DNA of 64,000 nt from the NCBI GenBank assembly GCA_944739405.2, contig OX123205.2:41498475-41562474 (forward strand), written 5' to 3'. Shown here in pieces: positions 55,665-64,000 of the stretch. Within the stretch, counting starts at the first letter, position 1. Each line of letters begins with the position of its first letter. Both the position numbers and the translations under genes were made by a program. The notes beneath the pieces were generated by a model. It was not told the DNA's origin. It saw only the letters and a program-made list of their open reading frames with translations, and searched no databases. Source of the DNA: Euclidia mi (taxonomy: Eukaryota; Arthropoda; Insecta; Lepidoptera; Erebidae).

Positions 55665-56508
55665 GAACAATGCCCATTTCTGGCCCAGTTTAGAACTCAT
55701 GAACAGCAAAATAAAGTTTCAGTTAGTTGTTGAATAATCCTTTTTATTTATAACTTAATTTATAGGCATTACTAAAGGTGTGCCGAGAAACTAATTAAAT
55801 AAATAGGTTTAAAAAGATGTGTTAACGTCTAAATAGCCAACACGTAATAGATCAGAAATTGCCAGTAAAGAAATCATAATATTAAATCGATTATTACTTC
55901 TTCTTTATCGATTTTACGTTTTCTCTACTCAAAATGATTTGAGTTAATAGCAAATCTCTACTTGGTCCTTAAACATTTAAAATGTGTGTATTTTTTAAGG
56001 TATATATGCGAATAAATACAAATAAGTTCGATTTTGAACCAAATATATAGATAACCTATGTCCGAAATCCATATCGAATAATCAATATTATTTAAAACTG
56101 TAAAATGGCAACACTATTTTGACTCATAAGTAAATGTCAATAATGTCATATTCAGTTTATTTTGTTTGTTACCTAATTGTTTTGCTTGTGCACATTGTGA
56201 ATGCTTTTTATGTTTTTGGATCTTTTACGACTTCTGGCTTTTTCTTTCGGATTTCTACCCTTACCAAATGATTAACTCATTCCTTTCTACGCAAAACTAT
56301 GAAATACTTTAACTATCCTAATAAAAGTGGGTACACACTTAATGTTTTGTGAGCATATAAAAGTACTTCTTGTAATAAATCTATGAATGTGATGGACCTC
56401 TAATCAATCTCAAAATTCTAGTTTAACACTCTTTTATCGAATGTAATAACAACTACTACGATTTTTGACTGTCCACATCTGGGCCGGCGAGAAAAATGGG
56501 CATTGTTC
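55665..56508. mobile_element. 844-bp Spy-like MITE, no target duplication
   Basis: The ends GAACAATGCCCATTT are inverted repeats. It sits between AAA (55662-55664) and TTT (56509-56511); deleting it restores 'gtagaaatttcgagcac', matching 'gtagaaatttcaagcac' in copy 1 (reverse of 2557-2573). Insertion between AAA and TTT without duplication is the reported hallmark of Spy transposons. No transposase is present. Confidence 0.82.
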
Positions 56509-58649
56509 TTTCGAGCACTGATGAAACATTTTCCTCTCCGTGATCTCGCAATGCCATCCCTTGAGCTTGACGAGAATCAACAATTTCAGGCAACTGCCAA
56601 TTCATATAAAACGCCACAAGCTTCTCCCAGAAAACATCATCTCTTTCTATAATTTCTATTTTTAGTGGTATACTTTCGCCACTCCACACAGCAAATAAAC
56701 ACTTTTGTTTGCGTGTAACGTGGCGTTGCCCCTGAATTTGGTAATATTTGTTTAGACTAGTCAGTTCACTCTTTTATCATGTTTCCATATTTGTATTTTT
56801 TTTTGCTCTTATACTATTCTCCAGGCCATTCTTATAGGCAACTTTAGAACATTAAATTTCCACAATCGTGTTTGGACCTATTAATCCATCTGGCGTGGCA
56901 CCAATAATCGAATAATCCACAAGGCTCGATTGTTACATTTTCTTGCTTCGCCAGTTGTTGCAAAGCCAGTTGTTCATTTTAGATTCCATGCGCAACTGAT
57001 TTTACATTGCAAATATTTTGATTTGTACAAAATATTTTTTACTAAGTTGGCTTTACTGCTGTTATCTCTTCTTTTTACCACTATACAAAAATTTCAATCT
57101 GTCAACATATTCTTACGCAATTCGAACCAGTCACTGCTATCCCTCTTGTAATTTTTGCTTATCACTACGGAATTTGAGTCAAATTTGTTAAAAAAATTGT
57201 TTGGCATTTCTTGGCTAGCTCTTGAACAGATCGTGTTAGGAATGACCGAAGTCAAATGTGTGTAAGACGTTGCAGAAGAATAACTGCACTGTAATTACAA
57301 TAATGATAATTAGTTACGTACTTTATTATTAAAAAATACTATATCTTGTGTTATAGTAAACAGAGAAGTTACCTTCTTACTTATAAATGGTTGATTTTAG
57401 AAATTAAAAAGATATTAGATGTACTGAGACATACCTAATAGTTTATGAATAATCAAAGTTTTACCCGATGTACCTAAAAAGGTTTATGTTCAAAACACAA
57501 TAATACAACATTCGTTACCGCTTGTGTGCGGATTGCGGAGCGCCATATTAGCGCTGTCATCATTATTGTTCGCCGTGGCGGCATCTTAGCGCTTCAGGCG
57601 CTCTGACAAGCTAATGAATTTGAAATATAGGTACATAAAATGAACACTTTTGTTGAAATGATTCGATTTTATGTTATTACTCTTTCAAAAATTGAAAACT
57701 TTGGCAGCTATGTATTGTGATAATAATTTATATAATTATATTATGCATAATCGATAATATATAAGTAACATAGTTAGTCATAAAAGACTCTTATGAAAAT
57801 AATTTGTGTAAAAATGTTACATATTTCATAATCACTTGGTCATGGATGAATTTCTATTTTATTACGACGCATTCTTGTACAAATCCTTCGTAGAACTTCA
57901 TTTCTCTAATTGTCCATATTTTATTCTTCTAATTATATATTTATAAGCACAGAAACAATAACACATTAAACGCAACAAGAGTATAAACTTAGGTCCTAAT
58001 TATATGTGCCCATAGTTACATGAAAAGCCTATTTGATTCAAAGTATTCAGTCAATAACATAAAACATGAAATTACGAACTCAAATCGGCGTATTATAATA
58101 ACAAACAGGTTTACGTAAAATTTCGTGCAGCGGAGACCTAAGCGACATGACCTATCTCTCACAGGGCTCATAGCCGAATGATGAGGTCTGGCCGGGGCGT
58201 AAACTAGCAACTGACACTCAGTACACCGCTTATGCTAATAAGGTTTAAATTGCTGAAGCGTTTGATATTGATGGGATCTACCGAGCGTCAAAATCATAGA
58301 CGTCTGGCAGATTTTATTTAATTTTACAAAATATACACGTATAATATGAAAATAAATAGGGTAATTCTTTAGTTCATTAGATTTCCTACAATATTATCAA
58401 AAAAAATATGACAGCTTACGATCAAAATATTGCAAACAGTGAGACGAAAGATTATTTTCTGCCTCGATTTTGTGATTTTTTTACCGTGATTCTATTTTAC
58501 GTACATGAAATTTTTTTTCAAAAGTCTTTTGTTCAGACTTTTGACTTTAAGCTCTAATTTTTGCTAGTTTGTAATATGTACCGTTATGGCTAGATGCGCG
58601 ACAAAAAATTAGGTGTTTCACGGCTTCTGAGGTATAACAGCGCCTTAAG

Positions 58650-58854
58650 AAGAAATGTTGTATTTTATTTATATGTATCTATTTTGTTTAATTTCTGGAC
58701 CTAACAGAATATCAGTGCCATCTCGCTAACCAGCAGGATGGCTTAATGCTGAGTTAGGATCCAATTCTGCATTGATTGATATTTCTTTTATTTTTTTATG
58801 TTTTGTTTGTAAATGAGTTTTGAAGCAGAATAAATATATTTTCTTTCTTTCTTT
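58650..58854 (+). mobile_element. retroelement 3' end with CTTT tail
   Basis: 'atgagttttgaagcagaata' and 'aaatatattttctttctttc'; looks like a LINE 3' end with polyadenylation-like AATAAA. Class uncertain. Confidence 0.4.
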
Positions 58855-58965
58855 CAATTAACAATTTAATACACACCTAACTACGAAAAGTCATTGGTGT
58901 GTCTTGGATTCGAACCCGATACCCTCTGCATGGCAGTCTGTTGGTATCTCTACTAGGTTATCGTT
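58855..58965 (-). repeat. SINE-C head
   Basis: 'ctacgaaaagtcattggtgt', antisense box B 'gattcgaaccc', 'tatctctactaggttatcg'. Confidence 0.7.
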
Positions 58966-59402
58966 TGATATTAATCTTAATCCGTGATACAAGAATTGTC
59001 AGTTTTTATAATTTTTCCGTCTCTTTGCAAATATATTATTTTCTTTGTTTAAACCACGCAGCATCCGAAAATATTTACTTATAATTACAATTCGTATACA
59101 CCGTCATTGTCCGCAAAACAATCCTACTGGTGACAATTAAATACAATGGGTATAAAGTCGGATAACTTGGCAATACTGAGGAACAGACTCTGCTTATGAA
59201 CGGTACTCATAAACACCAATTGTTGGGAACAATGAAATGAAAAATAACGCAAGCTATAAAGGTATTATTTCTGGGTAACTTAAAAAACCTACATTTTGCA
59301 CTCAAAAGATAGATTTTTGCACAAGAACAGGAAATATAATAGTCTATAGATATTTCAATGTGCTTGTGATGATGGAGAAAGATCTGTGTATCTTTATCCA
59401 TC
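58966..59402. other. unassigned AT-rich DNA
   Basis: No coding or repeat feature recognised. Confidence 0.5.
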
Positions 59403-59640
59403 ATCATCACATAAATGTGCGCGTGGCATTGGGAGGTCTCGGGTTCGATTCCCGGGGCGGGCAAAGTTTTATTGGGTTTTTTCCGTTAGGAAATTCTCAG
59501 TAGCAGCTCGGAGTCAGGTAAAGTGCCCGATACGGCAATAGGCTGGCCCCCTATTACGTGGGACTAAAATAAAGCTGGCGAAAAGTGGGTGCAATGTACC
59601 TCTGTCTACTTCTTCGGGGATATAGGCTTGAGACTATATG
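59403..59640 (+). repeat. SINE-A, first bases missing
   Basis: Starts at 'cacataaatgtgcgcgtggc'; box B 'ggttcgattcc'; tail 'ggcttgagactatatgtatg'. Confidence 0.85.
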
Positions 59641-59765
59641 TATGCTATTGTGACTCAAATTAGGTGTATGTAATTCAACTAACACACACTATGCCCAGCA
59701 ATGAACTAAAAGCTGCATAATGAAAATAAATGCAATTAATTGCTTTCTGATTTATATCATAACAT

Positions 59766-60035
59766 AACTTCACGCCTTTTATCCCCGAACGGGTAGGCAG
59801 AGGTGTATTTCACACCCACTTTTCGCCAGTTATGTTTCAGTCCCAATGTAATAGGGGTGAGCCTATTGCCAGCTACCGGGCACATTATTAAGCGAGTGAT
59901 AATTAAGATTATTAATTTAATACACGCATACCTAACTTCGAAAAGTCAGAGGTGTGTGCCCGGGGTGCCTGGGGACCGAACCCGAGACCATCGTCTCGGC
60001 AGTCCGTTACGTACACCACTGGGCTATCGCCGCCT
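59766..60035 (-). repeat. SINE-B, full length
   Basis: Tail 'cataacataacttcacgcc' (two pentamer units), antisense box B region 'accgaacccgagaccatcgt', head 'cactgggctatcgccgcc'. Confidence 0.88.
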
Positions 60036-61496
60036 TTTCAACAAATTCAATTTTAAATTTATCTTGTCTTATTACATAAAACACCAAAAATCGCAGTCCA
60101 TCTTATAAAATGGATTCTTCGATAGTATAAATCGTTCAATGCACCATCACAACTCAATTTTAATTTCAAACGCCGAGGAAATGTATAGACAGTTTGTCCG
60201 TGAGTTGGTACGTTGCCCGAGGCTTATTTCTCATTTCAATAGCTTTCGTTAAGACTCCCCGTTGCTATCCCTCCGCTCATGAATTCGGGGGCAAATTGAC
60301 TCTCTTCATAAAGTTAAGCTCTTCGACGAAGGACCTCGTTTTGATGGGTAAGCCAGTATTGGGTTCACAAATGTTGTTATTTGTTGAGTGTCTGGTCTCT
60401 TTTATTTTGATGAAATGTTTCGTTCCTGTTTTATGTGTGTGTTTATTTTGTGACTTTTCGTGAAATCAGAAGATTGTCGGGGAAAGGAAAAATATATTTT
60501 GTTTCAGGAAATTCTTCAGAGTAAGTTGGACGTCGCACGCAAGATCGAATCATATCCTTAGAATCAAATACCATAAATTAAACAACGACTTACAGACGCC
60601 AAAACACAAACAATAAAATCTGCACAAAACAGTCAACAAAAAATCATCAGTATCATCAACTTATTAAAGAAGCAAAATTTTTTAATTGTGTTACCTGAAA
60701 AATGGTAAAAATATTTAAGACTTCCTTTGATTCAGGATTAGTGGTCGGTAGACACCGGATTCGAGAGCAAGCATCTTGAATCGTAACTGGCACGGTGCTA
60801 AGATGAGTTCGGTAATGCTAAGTTAATACCATTACAAAGCAAGAACAAGATTTCTCGATCAGAATCTCAGCATCAGCAATAAAAGCATCTCAACCATATC
60901 CAAGACGAAACAAGAGCAAAAAATGAAGACGACTGTACTCCGAACCACAAAAAATGAAAAGCAAAACAACTACCGCTTATGACGGCTCAAAAGGAGGAGG
61001 GGGAAAAAGGGGCCGTAAGTTTCTGCTTCGACTTTCAGTTTATAATAACACAGATATCAACAAATTGTTATCCAACATTAATATTGATGAGAATACAAAA
61101 CAGATGCCTCCCCATTTTCTGAGGGTATGGGGGGTGGAACAAGGTTTTTAACCGCACAAGCTATGAATACATTACAGGCTACGATAATAAAGGTTTTAAA
61201 AATAACGCCTTCATCTGGAGGCTTTGGGGCGGTTGGAGGGTTTCCCTTTTTGTTCGGCTTCTGGGAATTTATTGCTTTTCTAGGCGTAGTTAGGTTTGTT
61301 TGATCGTGAGATTTGAGGTTATCGTCATCTCAGTCAGAGGTTAAGAATACAAAATGTTATTTACTTACCTATCGTGTCGATGGCAACGCTTCAAATGGCT
61401 TTGTCCCGATACTCGGTCAATAAATTTTCACTACCCCATTTAATTCCGTGGATGACGCAAAAATCGATTAAGGAGAACAAATCTTTATAGAATTCC
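60036..61496. other. unassigned DNA, 1.4 kb
   Basis: Frames of 89 codons (60194-60463) and 65 codons (60954-61151, Gly/Lys-rich) have no recognisable domain, and I see no splice pattern that joins them. Confidence 0.45.
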
Positions 61497-61606
61497 TCCG
61501 TGGTCCAGTGGATAGCGTATGCGACTGCTGATCGGAAGTCCCGGGTTCGATTCCCGGGTCGGGCAAAAGTGTTACTGGGTTTTTCCGAATTCTCAGTACA
61601 CTTGCG
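61497..61606 (+). repeat. SINE-A head and part of body
   Basis: 'cctccgtggtccagtggata' contains a good box A; box B 'gggttcgattcc'. Truncated after 'ttctcagta'. It is the clearest tRNA-like head in the window. Confidence 0.82.
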
Positions 61607-61750
61607 CCAGATGCCTTTCAAGACATTCACTCACACTAAATTGAAAGCGAAAAATAAATTTATCTCGCAAGTTTTCTTGCGATGATAATTTGTGCGTTTG
61701 CGTTTTCATTGAATAGTATACTTCTGAAAAATAAATTATTTTATGAATAA

Positions 61751-61957
61751 TCTTAATATATAAAATCCTTGCGTTACTGACTGACTGACAGACACGCTAC
61801 AGCCGAAACTATTGGGCGCAGGAAGCTGAAATTTGGCATGTATGTTCTTTGGAGACCGTAGGGGTGCACTAAGAAGGGATTTCTCGAAATTCCCACGGGA
61901 TCGGCCAAAACGGGTAAATTAAAAAATAATGCAGGCGTAGCTGCTGGCGTCCTCTAG
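61751..61957 (+). mobile_element. Helitron-like miniature element
   Basis: 207 bases, TCTTAATATA to CTAG, between A and T. 'gcaggcgtagctgc' before the end can fold. Confidence 0.8.
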
Positions 61958-62324
61958 TATGAAATAAGAGTTTGATTGCCTTTCAAAGGTCAGAAGATCA
62001 ATATAATATCTTTGTCAATTTTAAGGACTTACAATAAACGATTTAAATGAAAATATCATTAACTTAAAATAAACGGTTTAAATGAAAATATCATCATCCA
62101 AACTCCTACTACGATTAATGGTGCAAATTCGTGAGGATGGACGGATATTTGTGATTTTTTATGATAAAACTGTGAAATAGATTTTGATGTAATTTTATAA
62201 CAATATACATCAGCATAACACATAGGCTTCGGCACCTTCGAGGACTGAATCTAGTAGTTCATAATAGTGCCATCCTTACCTTACTTTAAATTTTTTAATA
62301 ATCTTATTGATTTTTGTATTTTTA
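61958..62324. other. unassigned AT-rich DNA
   Basis: Short direct repeat 'acgatttaaatgaaaatatc' / 'acggtttaaatgaaaatatc' (62039, 62073). Nothing else recognised. Confidence 0.5.
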
Positions 62325-62505
62325 AGTCCTGTGTCACGGAAAACTTACAAATATTCAATCAACGGACACAATGAACGCAGTCTAAAAACAACCGTTTATG
62401 GATTTACACAAAGTATTGTCTCGTGTAGGAATCGATCCCACAACACTCGGCACATTGCTAAACGGCGTGCCACCCACTTAAACCACTACACCAATTATGT
62501 CCAAC
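62325..62505 (-). repeat. SINE-F, near full length
   Basis: Minus strand: 'tggtgtagtggtttaagtgg', box B-like 'gggatcgattcctacacgag', body to 'ttccgtgacacagg'. Confidence 0.72.
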
Positions 62506-62663
62506 GTTGATCGATTTTCATCAAAGCCGGTAAGCAGAAATCAAGGTACAATGTCAGGAGACGCATTCAACCAGTGATCGATGGGTGTAATCGCGACGTG
62601 CCTTGATAAGCACGAAACTGTGGCACTCGATCAAGTTGTTTAAAAGACTTTTTTATAATGTTT

Positions 62664-62873
62664 CTAGAGGATGCAGCTACGCCCACACGTTTATTTTTTT
62701 ATTTTACCGTTTCTATCCGATTCCGTCAAAATTTCGTTACATCGCTGCTTAGTGCAGACCAGTTACGGTCCCCAAGGAACATGCATGCCAAATTTCAGCT
62801 TCTTGTGCCCTATAGTTTTGGCTGTGTGATGTCCATTAATCAGTTTGTAACACAATGATTTTATATATACAGA
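62664..62873 (-). mobile_element. Helitron-like miniature element, diverged
   Basis: Minus strand TCTGTATATA to CTAG; flanks are T and A rather than A and T. Confidence 0.65.
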
Positions 62874-62945
62874 ACGGGAAATGTAGGGCAGAGCCACCCA
62901 TTATCCTCAATAAGCGGACTTGTGCGTACTTTTAGTTTCCATTCA

Positions 62946-63282
62946 TCATCATTATCAGCCCTTTATACTGTCCCACTGCTGCGCACGGGCCTCTTCCCAT
63001 TATGAGAAGGGTAAGGCCATAGTCCACCACGCTGGCCAAGTGCGGGTTGGCAGACTTCACATGTCTTTCGAGAACATTATGGAGAACTCTCAGATATGCA
63101 GGTTTCCTTACGATGTTTTCTTTCACCGTTAGCGAGCGATAATTAACAATTTAATACGCACACAACTTCGAAAAGTCATCGGTGCGCGCCGTAGATTCGA
63201 ACCAAGACCCTCAGCGTAGCAGTCTGTCGGTCTCTCTACTAGGCTATCGCTGCTGGACGTTATCGCTGCGACAACTCTGATG
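62946..63282 (-). repeat. SINE-C, full length, with 13-bp target duplication
   Basis: Flanked by TAGTTTCCATTCA (62933-62945 and 63283-63295), identical. Antisense box B 'gattcgaacc' and head 'ctctctactaggctatcgct'. Confidence 0.93.
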
Positions 63283-63295
63283 TAGTTTCCATTCA

Positions 63296-64000
63296 GAAGA
63301 CAATAAAACAATATTTCCTCTGGTTTCCAAAAGCAAATGTACCTACGCGAGACAATAGCTTTTATTGTGTATGATACTAGTACAGTTAAACCACTGAGCT
63401 TTTCATGTATTCGAATATATATTTCTCTGCCTTTTTATTCATGCCGTACCCATAAATCTTAATAACTGACATTAACACAGCATGATCATCACAAATTATG
63501 ACATCGTTGTTATAAATCTAATAAAACGGTAGTATGTCATCCGATGCGTTGTAATGTATGTAAGCCGTGAAAATATGAAGGTGAGAGTTTGTATATAACA
63601 CTAGGACTAAATCCTCTGTCACGGGGGACTTTACAAACATACAACTAACGGACATCCACCAGTTTATTTAGTCTGAGGGCATGAGATTCGAGACCCGGGC
63701 GAGGTAAAAATAAAACAATTACAAAGTAGTCTTAAATAACCATTGAAGTTGTTTCTAATGTACACAACCGTAATTAAAGAGTATGTTGTCAAATGAAATT
63801 GTACATTTCAATATCATAAATACGACAGTTTTTTTTCTTTTTTTTTCTTTCACGGAGAAACTTCTGGTCGTATTTTTATGAAACTTTGTAGTATTATAGC
63901 TAAAATATCAGGAAAACATAGGTAGGTTTCGTTTTATTGGCCTAACCTACCCACGCGAGTCGAGCCACCGGTATGACTGTGCAGTCATACCGTGTAGTAT
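63296..64000. other. AT-rich DNA with SINE-F scrap
   Basis: 'tctgtcacgggggactttac' (63615) to 'gagattcgagacccgggcga' (63706) resembles SINE-F. The rest shows no feature. Confidence 0.45.

Larger units (their letters stand above)
55341..56920 (-). pseudogene. YqaJ-like nuclease remnant, copy 2
   Basis: Minus strand: GATPDGLI near 56902, IVEI then the same TAA stop as copy 1 (near 56852), QIQGQ, and VWSGESIPLKIEII with FWEKLVAFYMNWQLPEIVD (56460-56690). The frame is cut after SSVLE by the element at 55665-56508, resumes STIPSRKRKVNE, is cut again by a SINE-D, and ends at TAA at 55341. It lacks the 12-base insertion of copy 1 but has the same nonsense codon at the catalytic Lys position. Confidence 0.6.
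54292..58649 (-). mobile_element. YqaJ-bearing element, copy 2 (inverted, partial)
   Basis: The reverse complement matches 413-3769 closely along its length. It ends at CAGCGCC then TTAA (58645-58648), like the inner TTAA end of copy 1. The other end stops at 'agggttccgt', about 540 bases short of the copy 1 terminus. It contains two later insertions: SINE-D (55448-55590) and an AAA/TTT-targeted element (55665-56508). Without them it is ~3.34 kb against ~3.36 kb in copy 1. Confidence 0.88.

Noticed and set aside
60194..61151. Two-exon host gene (89 and 65 codons)
   Set aside because: No splice signals join them in frame, and neither has a recognisable domain.
61497..61570. tRNA gene
   Set aside because: Box A and box B are present, but the sequence continues into the SINE-A body and the same head is repeated across the window. 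The same reasoning applies to all other tRNA-like heads.

Overview
The window reads as non-genic or intronic DNA from a moth or butterfly. It is AT-rich, has no convincing host gene, and is packed with repeats of lepidopteran type. These include several tRNA-derived SINE families, a 5S-rRNA-derived SINE, TC...CTAG Helitron-like miniatures, a BEL/Pao LTR retrotransposon, RTE/jockey-type LINE tails, piggyBac-like and Tc1/mariner-like remnants, and microsatellites. The order is my inference from repeat content; no species is claimed. SINE family letters used below: A = tRNA head, tail ending in the 'cctaccccttcgggga...aggcgtga' block; B = head of C joined to tail of A; C = tRNA head, GAT-repeat tail; D = 5S-rRNA head; E = tRNA head with a 'tgcacaagtgtgtgcgca' body; F = another tRNA head with box B.

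Layout. 1-10862 is a nest. One SINE-A copy lies in three pieces (300-365, 4352-4402, 10720-10862), split first by a ~4 kb DNA transposon (366-4333) carrying a dead YqaJ-type nuclease gene, then by a BEL/Pao retrotransposon (4403-10719) flanked by an AGGGG target duplication. The BEL element has an extra deleted unit upstream, near-identical 507-bp LTRs, and a broken interior: a stop in the protease, reverse transcriptase lost next to a pentamer microsatellite, further stops and frameshifts, and an integrase that keeps D, D and E. 10863-18700 is mostly SINEs, LINE tails and unassigned AT-rich DNA. 18752-21551 is a decayed TTAA-type (piggyBac-like) element with inner inverted repeats and a SINE. 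27526-28090 is a perfect 113-unit pentamer array, the expanded tail of a SINE-B. 29690-32099 is a 5'-inverted (twin-primed) LINE joined to a 535-bp palindrome (32100-32634).

34-43 kb is quieter DNA with SINEs bearing clear target duplications. 43316-45805 is a tandem duplication whose second copy is split by a 1528-bp TIR transposon with TA duplication. 46391-47530 is a SINE split by an 877-bp TIR element. 49125-50556 holds a MITE, a 230-bp direct repeat and a possible terminal exon. 52648-53187 is a solo LTR related to the BEL element. 54292-58649 is a second, inverted copy of the YqaJ-bearing element about 50 kb from the first. It carries a SINE-D with an 11-bp target duplication and an 844-bp element inserted between AAA and TTT with no duplication, the signature reported for Spy transposons. 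58650-64000 holds more SINEs and two Helitron-like miniatures.

There is no operon or host pathway to describe. The useful content is the order of insertions and the record of transposition mechanisms: 5' inversion, snap-back ends, SINE mosaicism, LINE/SINE tail sharing, and trans-mobilised defective copies. No tools were run; all similarity statements come from reading the sequence by eye.
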